Assembly: GCA_963795805.1 (NCBI GenBank)
Contig: CAWCIV010000003.1
Span: 1 to 64,000 of the forward strand
DNA length: 64,000 nt
Origin: JALYYC01 sp963795805
Lineage (GTDB): Bacteria; Chloroflexota; Dormibacteria; CF-121
Direction of reading: 5' to 3'
A program made the position numbers and the translations under genes. Shown in pieces: positions 1 through 9,319 of this stretch (the first letter of the stretch is position 1; the number at the start of each line of letters is the position of its first letter). The notes under the pieces were generated by a model. The model saw only the letters and a list, made by a program, of their open reading frames with translations. It had not been told where the DNA came from and did not search any database.

Positions 1-522
1 GGGACCCTTCAAGGACCACTGGAACGGATGTGGGTAGTTCCGAGAGTCTCAGCTATGCGAGGGGACATGCCACCACTCAGCGCTGGGAAGCCTAACTAAT
101 TCTCTCGACTGGCCGCGGCCAATCTGTCAGCCATCAGGTGGCGCGCCAAAACCCCGTGCGGTAGAGTTCGTCGGCGGGTCGGGCTCTTCAGGAAGGGGAG
201 CCTCGTCGCTCAAAAAGAGGGTAGACATCGTGAAGAAGAAGCTCGGGCACTTCAGCCTGCACCGCGAGAACTTGCATCGCCTCACCTTGGCCGCGCTGGG
301 GGAGTCGCCGCGGTCGAGACGGGCTCCAATCCTCACAGCGCATGCCTCACCTGCACCTGCGTAAATCGCCCCGATCCGACCGCCAAAGGCTACCCTGAGA
401 TCGCCGGCGGGAGCGACCGTTCGCTCTCGCCGTTGAGCTGCGCTTCGGCCAACTCCCGCCGCAAGGTCTCGCTCTTTGGAGAGTGCGCCGTTTCCGCGGC
501 CTCCTCTCGCAGGTTTAGCGGC
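1..522. other. No supported gene (window edge)
   Basis: I see no convincing coding region here. The only open frame of note is a 69-codon minus-strand stretch at 127-336 with low-complexity composition and no recognisable motif. The 3' end of the next minus-strand gene lies at 523, so this segment is its downstream flank. Confidence 0.5.
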
Positions 523-2906
523 TCAGGTCGCCGCGCGGGTCGGTCGGCGCGGTTTATGACCGCGATCGTCGGCTGCGGACGGCGGATGCTTCGCCGGCGG
601 CGGTAGAGGGTTCGTGGGCGCGTTGGAGCCGGGCAGGTCGGCCTGTCCGAGGTAGGCCAGGTGAAGCGAACGGAGGAAGGCCGTGTCTTCGTAGATCGGC
701 TGCAGATCGGCGGCGCCGTCGTAGGCCGTTGAGAGCCAGGGTGCGTCGCCGTGGGACTTTCCGAGCTGCCAGGCGGCTTCCCAGAGCGCGGCCAGGGTAA
801 CGGCTCCGGCGGCGATCACGACGATGGTCGGTTCCCCGCAGTTATCCCAAAGGGCCTTCAGCACGGCTTTGTCCTTGGTGGCGCTCTTGTGACTTCCGGG
901 ACGGGCATCGTTATAGATCTGGCAGATCGTTTCGGGTGGCAGGGTGTCGTGACAGAAACTCATCAGATCCATGGTTGCGCAGGCCGCATCGCGCGGGCTC
1001 GAAATCGTCCGGGGCTTGAAAGACAGATTGTCGGCAGCTTCAGCGAAGCCCGCGGCGATCTGAGCGTGATAAGCATTTACCATGTTGTCTTCGTAGGTGG
1101 AGTGGACGCCGGTTGAAGCACCGTTCAATCCATCGGCGTGCTGCGAGCCGTGGAGAGGCTGGCAGGCGTCGCCGACGTAATGGGCGAGACAGCCGGCGGC
1201 GGTCAGAAAGCTCGTTCATCGTTCGCCCTGGCATAGCCGACCAGTTGGGCAAAGATCTGCCAGATGCGAAGGGGAAGAGCACCTTCGGCTCTTGTCTCGC
1301 TTGTCGCAGCGCTGGGGAGCGGTGCATCCTTGTAGAAGTCACTCCACTCCTGCCAGTTCAAGCTCTCCTCGGACGCAAGGTACTTCTCAAGCAGGGTTTG
1401 GCCGTCCTTGCCGGGGAGATCGATATCGGCATAGTGGTTCCAGTTCTCCATGGCCCGGGCCACGGCGGGCTTGACCTTGTTGATGTTGGTTTTCCAAACG
1501 ACGTCCGGCACATCGCTCAGCGGAACGAACTTCGAAGCTTGGAGGCTTGCGGCCAGAAGATCCTGGTCGGAGCTGAAGCTGAGGTTGTTGATGTTGGCCT
1601 GGAAGAACTGCCCCAGCGCTTGGTCCTTGACGAGGAAGCACGCCTGCTGGCCGATCTTGTAGTGACCGACGGGTCCCCAATACTGGGTGCGCTCGGCAGT
1701 CGGGTCATGGATGACGTCGAGGCTGAGCTCGCGGAGGATGACGGCCATCGACGTCGCGAGCGAAAACTGCAGGTATTGGCCGGCCGCCGAGTCGCTCGAG
1801 ATCCGCTGGCCGCCCCACTCGAGCGCGAGCGGCGAGCGGGTATTCGGAACAGCGACGCCATCGAGGCACCAGAGCGAGCCGGAGTCGCCGGGCTGTGTCA
1901 TGAGCGGATCGGCGTCGCCGGTGCGGGAGCCGATCACGAGATCGGCGATATAATCCCGTCCTCCGATCGATTTGTAGCGGTAGAAAATCGCCTTGATCTC
2001 GCCGTGCATTTCACCGCTCGCAGCGCCGTGCGCGACAACCGGCTGTCCGATCCAGGAGAGCGAAGCGGTGCTCGCGCTGAAGTCGGCGACCTCGCCGATC
2101 GGCTGGGTAAGCGCGTCGGAATCCCAACGCAGAACGTCGTCCAGGCGGACGATGCCGGCATCGATATTGACCACCTCGTCACGGCAGGGAAGCGACGGGT
2201 AGACCTCGGAGAACTTCTTTTCGGTCAGGCGGTGGGTGCCGAGCGTGGTTCCGACGACCTCGGGAACGCCGCGCAGCAGCGCGTGCACGGGGCGGCCCGC
2301 TTGGCCGGCGAGGTGAGCATTGGTGAGGACGTAGAAGTCGCTGCCGTCGGAAACCATGCAGGCCACCGTTCCCATGCGGCGCATCCTCTGCGCGTCCACA
2401 TAAATGGGCGAACCAATACCGAGAGAGGTCGAACCGAGGCGCGAGGGGTCGATGGCGCGCGTCGGAAGCTTCGCCGATTCTGCGAGAATCACGCAGATTG
2501 GGACGATACGGCCATCGGGCATGTAGACGAAAGGTGGAATGACATTCTCGGGTTGCGAGTGGAGCTCGTCAAGCGTTTGCCAGCGATGGACGAAAACGAG
2601 GATGCAGGGCCAGGACCACTCCTGAATCGCGGAATTCAGGAGCGTGCGCGGTTCGGCTTGCGAGAGGCGCTTGCGCGCAGCGTGCGCCGAAGACTGAGCC
2701 GCGTCGATATCCGAATTGCGGATGTAGTAGCGGCCGATGGCGGTAGAGAAGACATTGGGTTTGTGCGCGAGATGGACGTGAAACTGATCGCGGGCATCGA
2801 GCAGGTCCCGAAGGCCGAGAGAGTGGAAATCGGTCTTCGACGGTGGTAGGGCGGCTTTTGAGACGGAGTGATGATCCGCGCAGAGATGTCGAGAGAAGCG
2901 TGTCAC
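523..2906 (-). CDS. Trypsin-like serine protease fused to S1/P1 nuclease-like zinc domain (one frameshift)
   Basis: The first frame (2906 to 1203, GTG start, 567 codons) holds a chymotrypsin-fold protease with a readable triad: His198 in TNAHLAG, Asp249 in NIDAG and Ser342 in GDSGS. From about residue 408 it becomes an S1/P1 nuclease/phospholipase-C-like domain. YWGPVGH (Trp410, His415) matches the mature N-terminus of P1 nuclease, LSDVPD (463-468) and NHYADID (490-496) match later zinc ligands. The frame stops at 1203-1205, but the adjacent frame continues without a gap as LTAAGCLAHYVGDACQPLH, carrying the H-x3-D-x5-H zinc motif, then HSTYED, and ends at 523. A single missing base near 1206 (TTCTGACC for expected TTCCTGACC) explains the break. 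The C-terminal tail (about 35 residues) is Pro/Arg-rich. I see no clear signal peptide. A TATACT hexamer lies 10 nt before the start. Whether the frameshift is real or a sequence error cannot be decided here. Confidence 0.8.
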
Positions 2907-2964
2907 GCGACGTATGAGTATAGGAAACGCGCCGCGGTCAACCGCTGTGCTAGCGTCGAGAGTG

Positions 2965-3622
2965 ATGCTGCCGCACCAACTGCTGCAAAGTCAGGTCCAG
3001 GTCGAGCGCTCGCTGCTCAGCCGTGTCATCAGCTGGCTCGCCCTCTCCCTGGCGCTCACCGCTGGGGGTGTCTACCTCTACTTCAACGGGCGTCGGGGTC
3101 GGCATCAACCCGTGGATCTTCCTGATCCTGGCACTCGGGCTGATCTTCGCCGTTCAGGCTACGGCCCGGTCGAAAAACCAGGTGCTGGCCGGCGGGTTGT
3201 TTGGCGTCTTCTCGGTCGTCGAGGGGCTGTTCATTGCCCCCGTGATCAGCTACTACCTGAACCAGAGTCCCGATGCCGTCGGCCAGGCGTTGCTGGGAAC
3301 GGTCGGAATCTTTCTCGTCGCCGCCGCCGTCGTTTACCTGACCAGTCTCAACCTCGCCTCATGGGGTCGGTGGCTGCTGGGTGCGCTGCTCGTCGGCATC
3401 GTGGTGAGCGTGGCGACGCTGTTCTTCCGCCTGCCGATCAGCACGCTCGCCATCAGCCTGGGCCTCGGTGTCATCTTCATCGGCCTCACCTTCTACGACT
3501 TCTGGCGGGTCAAGGCGCAACGCGCCGGCGACAACAACGCCCTGCTCCTGGCGCTCAGCCTCTACCTCGACTTCATCAATATCTTCCTGATCTTGCTGCG
3601 GATCTTCGGCCGCCGGAACTAA
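2965..3622 (+). CDS. Bax inhibitor-1/YccA-family membrane protein (one frameshift)
   Basis: This is an integral membrane protein of about 219 residues with six to seven hydrophobic segments and the family's C-terminal signature ALSLYLDFINIFLILLRIFG. The N-terminal part (MLPHQLLQSQVQVERSLLSRVIS, first TM to YLYFNG) is in one frame. From VGVGINPWIFLILA onward the protein runs in the next. Deleting one G of GGG at 3088-3090 joins them perfectly, so this is a +1 homopolymer frameshift. ATG at 2965 is preferred because the homologous N-terminus begins there; further in-frame codons exist upstream to 2914. The family is linked to calcium/ion leak and stress, but the substrate here is unknown. The downstream MDR gene starts 6 nt after the stop, suggesting co-transcription. 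Confidence 0.85.
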
Positions 3623-3628
3623 GACCTG

Positions 3629-4583
3629 ATGCGCGCCGCGGTGATCGAGCAGTACGGGAATCCACCCGTCGTTCGGGAGATGCCGGCCCCTGCTGCGGGC
3701 GCGAATGCCGCCCTGCTCGAGGTACCTGGCGGCGCCGATCAATCCGGTCGATCTGTCGATCGCCAATCGGCGCTTCTACGGCACCACGCCTCCGATCCCC
3801 TACGTGCCGGGACGCGAGGGGGTCGGCCGCGTGCTTGCCGGCGCTGGGACGCCAGCGGGCACCCGCGTCTACTTCGAGGTAGACGGTGTGCACGGATCAA
3901 TGGCCGAGCAGAGCCTGACAAGCCCGGCCCATCTCGCCGAGCTACCGGAAGGGGTGACCGACGTGGTGGCCGCCTGCCTGGGCATCCCCGCCCTGGCGGC
4001 CTGGCTCGGGCTGGAATGGCGCGGTGGACTCGCCAAAGGAGAAAGCGTCCTGGTGCTCGGGGCGAGTGGCGCCCTCGGCATGATCGCCGTGCAGGCGGCC
4101 AAACTTCTCGGCGCGGGCCGGGTCGTGGCTGCGGCCCGATCCGCCGATGGACTTCGCCGTGCGCGCGAACTGGGAGCGGACGCGACCGTGCAACTCCCGG
4201 GCGATGACGGCCTGACCGATCGGTTCAAGGATGCCGCCGGCGGAGCGGTCGACCTGGTCATCGACCCGCTCTGGGGTTCCCCAGGCCTCGCTGCCCTGAA
4301 GGCGCTCCGGGCCGGCGGGCGGCTGGTGCAGCTCGGTCAGGCCGCCGGCGCCGAGATCAGTCTTCCTTCTTCGGCCGTTCGCGGACAGCAATTGACGATC
4401 CTGGGCCATACGAACTTCGCCGTTCCCTGGGAGGTCAAGGCGCGCGCCTTTCAAACCATGGCGAGGCATGCGGCCGCCGGGCGGCTGGTTGTCGCGTACG
4501 AGACGCTTCCTCTGGAGGAGACCCCGCAGGCCTGGCACCGCCAGGCATCGTCGCCGGGGCGGAAGCTGATCCTGCTCCCCTAG
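3629..4583 (+). CDS. MDR-family NAD(P)H:quinone oxidoreductase-like protein (one frameshift)
   Basis: A medium-chain dehydrogenase/reductase without structural-zinc cysteines. The N-terminus (MRAAVIEQYGNPPVVREMPAP) is typical of zinc-independent quinone reductases. The middle carries LAAPINPVDLSIANRRFYG, then a Rossmann nucleotide site VLVLGASGALGMIAVQAAKLLGA. The two parts are in different frames: ALLEV is followed by PGGAD in one frame, while the family-consistent LAAPINP is in another. Removing one C of CC at 3725-3726 restores a single protein of about 317 residues. The stop overlaps the 3' end of a minus-strand gene by 4 nt. The substrate cannot be deduced, and with the frameshift the gene may be inactive or simply mis-sequenced. 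Confidence 0.8.
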
Positions 4584-4831
4584 GCGGCGATTCCGATCTT
4601 GCGCAGGGCCGGACCGATCGGCCGCGTGCTGCGCGTCCGGCGCTCCCGCCAGTCCAGGATGAGGTCCGCGAAGGCTGATTTTGACATCCGCTCGCGGCGC
4701 ACGACGCTCGTCTTCAGGTCCGTGATCTCGAGCTCGACCCACAGGATCCCGGTTTGAACCACCCGCGCCGGATATTCGTTATCGTCGATCAACCGCGTCA
4801 GTTCGAGTTCCCCAAGCATCGTTGTTACCAC
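4580..4831 (-). CDS. Small hypothetical protein, 83 aa
   Basis: I do not recognise the family. The protein is soluble, with an N-terminal beta-rich stretch (LTRLIDDNEYPARVVQTGILWVELEI) and a basic C-terminus (WRERRTRSTRPIGPALRKIG). It starts with GTG and ends 4 nt inside the 3' end of the convergent MDR gene. Its upstream region is AT-rich (TAACAA 6 nt before the start), compatible with leaderless initiation. Without homologues it could be a spurious frame, but the amphipathic pattern and upstream signal favour a real gene. Confidence 0.5.
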   Translation of the reverse strand: MVTTMLGELELTRLIDDNEYPARVVQTGILWVELEITDLKTSVVRRERMSKSAFADLILDWRERRTRSTRPIGPALRKIGIAA

Positions 4832-4947
4832 CCATTTTTGTTACAGAAACCGGTTGCTGCCTGCTCTTACTCATACCCAACGAGGCTTTCGCGAAAATCC
4901 GTCACCGGGCAAAATACGGCTTCGACCTGATCTCGATGAGGCGCGGC

Positions 4948-4959
4948 TAAACTAGGTCC
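4948..4959 (+). promoter_or_regulatory. Leaderless promoter -10 (TAAACT-N6-GTG)
   Basis: TAAACT lies six bases before the GTG start at 4960, placing the expected transcription start at or next to the start codon. No Shine-Dalgarno is visible. Confidence 0.6.
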
Positions 4960-5793
4960 GTGTTGGCCGATCTCCACATGCATTCCACGGTGAGTGACGG
5001 CTGGCGCGACCCCGACGAGGTCGCGCAGCTGGCGGCCGACCAGGGCGTCCAAGTGATGGCCCTGACCGACCACGACTCCTTCTTCGGAGTCACCCGGGCC
5101 GCCCAGGTGGCTCACCGCCGTGGGCTCGGCTTCCTCCCGGCGCTGGAGGTCACCACCTATCCGCCGAACCAGATGCGGCACATTCTCGGCCACGGCGTCG
5201 ACATGGAGAACCGGCACCTGCTGGCCATGATCCGCCGCACCCAGGCCGTGCTTCGCCTGCAGACTGAGGCCTGGATCGCCGTGCTGGAAGCCCAGGGGAT
5301 CGGGCGGGAACTCGGCCTCGACGTGTACCGGCATAAGGCCATGGTGATGCCAGGTGCGGTCCTCAAAGTCATTCTCCAGCATGGCCTGATGACCGAGAAG
5401 GACGCCTGGGATAGTGTGCGGGCGGCGGTGGATCACATGCCGCCGGACTTCTACGCACCGATCCCGTCGCCGGAGGAGGCGATCGAGACGATCCACGCCG
5501 CCGGCGGCCTGGCCGTTCACGCCCATCCCGGGTCGGTCCCGGACCAGGACCTGATGAAGGCTGTGTTGCCGCTGGTCGATGGCCTCGAGGTGTACACGAG
5601 GCGGCACAACCCGGAGCAAGTCCTGCGCTACGAGGAGCTGGCCAGGCAGCACAACCTGTTGATGACCGTCGGGACCGACTATCACGGCTTCAACGGCGAC
5701 GACTATGTGGCGCCCAGGGTGACGATCGACGCCCGCTACCTGGAGAAGCTGGGGTCGCGAATCCGCTGGCCCGTGATGGAGCAGGCGTCGTGA
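4960..5793 (+). CDS. PHP-domain metallophosphoesterase (TrpH/RNase AM-like)
   Basis: A 277-residue PHP-domain protein. Metal-binding motifs appear in order: DLHMHS (4-9), LTDHDS (about 36-41), HAHPGS (about residue 187) and GTDYHG near 243. These match the family that includes YciV/TrpH, whose members hydrolyse nucleoside 3',5'-bisphosphates or act as 5'-3' exoribonucleases. The length fits that family rather than the larger PHP domains of DNA polymerase. GTG is chosen as start because a TAAACT -10 sits exactly six bases upstream and the PHP motif begins immediately. The stop overlaps the next gene by four bases, so the two are probably co-translated. The exact substrate is uncertain. Confidence 0.85.
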   Translation: MLADLHMHSTVSDGWRDPDEVAQLAADQGVQVMALTDHDSFFGVTRAAQVAHRRGLGFLPALEVTTYPPNQMRHILGHGVDMENRHLLAMIRRTQAVLRLQTEAWIAVLEAQGIGRELGLDVYRHKAMVMPGAVLKVILQHGLMTEKDAWDSVRAAVDHMPPDFYAPIPSPEEAIETIHAAGGLAVHAHPGSVPDQDLMKAVLPLVDGLEVYTRRHNPEQVLRYEELARQHNLLMTVGTDYHGFNGDDYVAPRVTIDARYLEKLGSRIRWPVMEQAS

Positions 5794-6515
5794 GCCCGAC
5801 GCTGGTCGACGCTGCCGTGGCGGAGGCTCGCGCATCGCTCCTCGAGATCGGCGGTCGGGACGCGACACCCCTGGCGGCCTCGATCGAGCAACTCGTCTCG
5901 GTTCCGGCGTTCACGGTGATGGCGACCGCCTCGACCGCGTCTCGGCCCCAATGGGCCGGCCTGGTCGACGACCTCTTCGAGCGGCCGGCCCTCAAAAACG
6001 CAAAGGCCGGGCTTCGCAACGCGCTCGCCTCGACGCTCAGCGGCGACACGCTGTACCGGAACGTCTTCTTTTCGTTCGCGGATGCGGTGATCCTCTGGCA
6101 CTACGGTCACACACAGGAGCGCACCGGCGCGGCCCGACTCGACGTGGCCTATTCAGCGATGCTCCGGCTGCTGCGAAACGATGTCAGTTTTCTGACGGGT
6201 CCAACGCCCGAGGAACCGGATGTCGCGTTCTTTCACCGTTTGCGGCGGATCAAGTTGACGCAGGACAATGCCTACCCGCTGCTCCGGCGGGCCGGGCGCC
6301 TGATCGGCGCTGTCGAAGCCGAGGTCGGCGAGGGAAAGATCCGCGCCGTCCGCGGCAGCATGCTGACCAGCTACCTGACCTTCAGCGGCCAGGTGATCGC
6401 CATGGCCCGGGCGTCGCGCGAAGGCCGCATGGCGATTGGGAGAGACGATGTGTCGGCCGGGCTTCTCGCCGTGCTGGGCCTGGTGAGGACCGAGCCCGCC
6501 GCCCTTCCTCGCTGA
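5790..6515 (+). CDS. Hypothetical protein, 241 aa
   Basis: I do not recognise a family. The protein is mostly alpha-helical and soluble, with no transmembrane segment and no obvious catalytic motif. Repeated short hydrophobic/basic helices such as YPLLRRAGRLIGAVEAEVG resemble helical-bundle proteins. GTG overlaps the stop of the PHP gene (GTGA), so translation is coupled to a nucleotide-processing enzyme. The 3' end converges on tldE, leaving only two bases between the genes. The function is unknown. Confidence 0.65.
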   Translation: MSPTLVDAAVAEARASLLEIGGRDATPLAASIEQLVSVPAFTVMATASTASRPQWAGLVDDLFERPALKNAKAGLRNALASTLSGDTLYRNVFFSFADAVILWHYGHTQERTGAARLDVAYSAMLRLLRNDVSFLTGPTPEEPDVAFFHRLRRIKLTQDNAYPLLRRAGRLIGAVEAEVGEGKIRAVRGSMLTSYLTFSGQVIAMARASREGRMAIGRDDVSAGLLAVLGLVRTEPAALPR

Positions 6516-6517
6516 CG

Positions 6518-7856
6518 CTAGAGGCCGCCGACGGGCAGCTCGTCGATCAGGATGGTCGGGCTGCCAACGAAGCCGCCCGCGAAGATGAAGCGCAGGTCGT
6601 TGGCCACGGCCGAAACCCGTTTCAGCAGGTCGATGACGTTGCCCGCGACGGTCAGCTCGCGCACCGGCCTGGTCAGCTGGCCGTTCTCGATCCAATGGCC
6701 GGTCAGGCCCAGCGAAAACTCGCCCGAGACCGGATTGACGGTGTTCAGCCCATGGAGCTGCGAGACATGGAGACCATCGCGTACCCTGCCGAGCAGGGCA
6801 TCGCGCTCGATGTCGCCCGGCGTCAGCACCAGGTTGGTGACGCCTACCTCCGGCACACTCTTGTAGGACCGCACCGCGCTGGCCGTGGACCGATCGCCAC
6901 TGCGGCGCGCCGTATAGGTGTTATGCAGATACCCGCGGAGCGTCCCTTGCTGGATCAACTCCGTCCGGCGGGATGGCACGCCTTCCCCGTCGAACGGCCG
7001 GCTGGCCAGCCCGTCGGGAAGCCGGGCATCGTCGGTGATCGTGACCAACTCACTCGCCACCGGTTGCCCGACGCGGCCGGCCAGTAGCGAGCGGCCCTTC
7101 AGCACGGCGTCGGCAGAGAAGGCGCTCGAAAGGATGCCAAGGATCATGGCGGCGGCATGCGGGTGCAGGACGACCGGCACCCTGGCGGTCGGCACCCGCG
7201 AGGCGCCCAGCAGGCCGGCCGCGTTCTCCACCGCCTCGTGCGCGACGGCGTCGAGGTCGAGCGCATCCATGTCTCGGCCGTGCGTGAAGGCGAAGCCCGA
7301 CTGCATCTCGGTGCCCGCCTCGGCGATCGTCTCCAGCACACCGTATGCCACGCTGCGTTGATAATCGACGCCCAACCCGCGGCTGTTGTAGATCTCGACC
7401 TGCCCCGCCCCATCGCTGTAGACCGCCTCGCTGACCCGCTTGACCCGAGGGTCGAGGGAGATCGCGCGGCGCTCCATCTCCAGGGCAAAGTCGATCTTGC
7501 GCTGCGGATCGACCCGACTCAGCGCCGGGTGAAAAGAGCCCGTTCAGCGCTTCGACCGGCTGCGTGTCCGGGAGCACGTTGGCCTCGTCCGGGTGGTTGT
7601 AGCGGCCGTTCTCCAATGCCTCGTCGACCAGCGCATCGAGCGCCCCGTCATCGGTGTCGGAGGTGTAGGAAAACCCCACGCGGTGTTCCCGGAGCGTGCG
7701 CAGGCCGATGCCGCGACTCTCGGCGGACACGAGGGACTCGATCTCCTGCTTGTAGACCTTGACGGTGAACTCGGTCCCTCGCGAAACATAGACCTCGGCC
7801 TCCTCGGCGCCCTGCCGCCGCGCCCGGTCCAACACCCGCTCCGCCGCCGGATTCAC
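6518..7856 (-). CDS. tldE: TldE/PmbA-family metalloprotease subunit (one frameshift)
   Basis: This is the partner of TldD; together they form a heterodimeric metalloprotease known for maturing microcin B17 and degrading unfolded peptides. The N-terminal half (MNPAAERVLDRARRQGAEEAEVYVS to VEALNGLF) is in one frame and the C-terminal half (ISLDPRVKRVSEAVYSDG to PTILIDELPVGGL) in another. Removing one A from the AAAA run at 7534-7537 (T on the coding strand) gives continuous LNGLFHPALSRVDPQRKIDFALEME, the expected sequence. TldE subunits lack the HExxxH motif of TldD, as here. The start codon overlaps the tldD stop by four bases, so the pair is translationally coupled at the end of a five-gene operon. 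Confidence 0.88.
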
Positions 7857-9319
7857 GGGCGCATCGCGCCGGTGGCGACCACCCCGGTGCCGCCGACGGT
7901 CAACTCGCTGATGCGGATGGTGGGCTGGCCCACCGACACGGGAACGCCCTGACCTTCTTTGCCACAGGTGCCGGGAGCCAGCTTCAGGTCGTTGCCGACC
8001 ATATCGATCTTGTGCAGCGCCCGTGGACCGTTGCCGACGATCGTCGCCCCGCGGACCGCGCGGCCGACCCTGCCGCCCTCGATGAGATAGCCCTCCGTCA
8101 CCGCGAAGACGAAGTCGCCGCTGGTCACGTCCACCTGGCCGGCGCCGAGCTTCTTGGCGTAGAGCCCACGCGGGGTGGCGGCAATGATGTCATCGACCGA
8201 ATGCGCCCCGGCGGCGATAAAGGTGTTCGTCATCCTGGGGATCGGGAGGTGTTGGTACGACTGGCGACGGCCATTGCCAGTCGGCGTGTGATGTTGCTGA
8301 CCCGCGCGCAGCCGGTCGTACATGTAGCTCACCAAAACGCCATCCTGGATCAGGACGTTTCGCCGGGTCGGGACCCCTTCGTCGTCGACCGCCAGGGTCC
8401 CCCACCGGCTGGGCAACGTGCCGTCGTCGATGGCGGTGACGATCGGGCTCGCCACCGGCTGCCCGATCTTGCCGCCGAACACCGTGGAGCCCTTACCGAC
8501 GAAGTCGGCTTCCAGCCCATGGCCGCAGGCCTCATGGAAGAGCACGCCACCGAACTCGTTGCCGATCACGACCGCCATCGTGCCGGCCGGGGACGGGCCC
8601 GCATCGAGCAGCGCAATCGCGCGCTCCGCTGCCGCCCGTGCGTAGACGGCGGGGGAGGTCTCGTCGAAAAACTCGAAGCCCCGTTGAGATCCCGGGGCCT
8701 CCATCGCGGTCTGGATCTCCCCATTCCGTTCGGCGACGGCGTGGACCATCAACCGGATCCGCGTGCGCGAGTCGCCGTGCCGGATGCCCTCGGAATTGGC
8801 GATGAGGACCTCCTGGGCGCTCTGGCCGTAGCCCACCCCAACCTGCTTGATGTCTCCGTGCACGTCGCGGGCCGCGTGATCGGCCTCCATCAGGAGCTCG
8901 ATCTTCGCCTCCGGTCCGACCGAATCCGGTTGGACCTCGATGGGTTGAGGCTTATGCGGGGTGCCCGTCACCTGCGTCAAGGACAGGGTGCCGCCGCCGC
9001 GCCGGCCGATCGCCGCCGCAAGGTCGGCTGTCTTGAGCAACCCGCCTTCGGAAAGGTCCTCGGTGTAGATGTAGCTGACCGTTCCACCATGAATGATGCG
9101 AAGCCCCGCTCCATGGTCGTTCCCGGAATTGACCCGTTGGACCTTGCCCTCCTCGACGCTGATCGCCTGGTTGCGCTTGCGCTCGACGAACAGTTCGACG
9201 AAGTCGGCGCCGGAGCGCAGGGCGCGCTTGATCACGCCGTCGACGAGGGATGGCTCGATCAGGGGCGTTGTCAGGGTCGTCCTAGCCGGCGCCCTTGGCG
9301 TAGCTGTGGAGGCCGACAA
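7853..9319 (-). CDS. tldD: TldD-family metalloprotease, catalytic subunit
   Basis: A 488-residue TldD with the zinc site HEACGHG (HExxxH) near residue 264, followed by typical motifs LEADFVGKGSTVFGGKIGQPVAS and DEGVPTRRNVLIQDG. TldD contributes the active site of the TldD/TldE protease, which admits extended peptides. The tldE gene directly follows with a four-base overlap. The called start overlaps the end of ccsB by 38 nt. A later GTG at 9238 would avoid the overlap but shortens the first helix of the fold, so the longer form is kept. What substrate the pair processes is unknown; no RiPP precursor is evident nearby. Confidence 0.92.
   Translation of the reverse strand: MSASTATPRAPARTTLTTPLIEPSLVDGVIKRALRSGADFVELFVERKRNQAISVEEGKVQRVNSGNDHGAGLRIIHGGTVSYIYTEDLSEGGLLKTADLAAAIGRRGGGTLSLTQVTGTPHKPQPIEVQPDSVGPEAKIELLMEADHAARDVHGDIKQVGVGYGQSAQEVLIANSEGIRHGDSRTRIRLMVHAVAERNGEIQTAMEAPGSQRGFEFFDETSPAVYARAAAERAIALLDAGPSPAGTMAVVIGNEFGGVLFHEACGHGLEADFVGKGSTVFGGKIGQPVASPIVTAIDDGTLPSRWGTLAVDDEGVPTRRNVLIQDGVLVSYMYDRLRAGQQHHTPTGNGRRQSYQHLPIPRMTNTFIAAGAHSVDDIIAATPRGLYAKKLGAGQVDVTSGDFVFAVTEGYLIEGGRVGRAVRGATIVGNGPRALHKIDMVGNDLKLAPGTCGKEGQGVPVSVGQPTIRISELTVGGTGVVATGAMRP

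Noticed and set aside
1113..2849. Long plus-strand open frame opposite the protease/nuclease gene
   Set aside because: It is antisense to clear catalytic motifs, has charged low-complexity composition, and matches nothing; typical GC-rich shadow frame.
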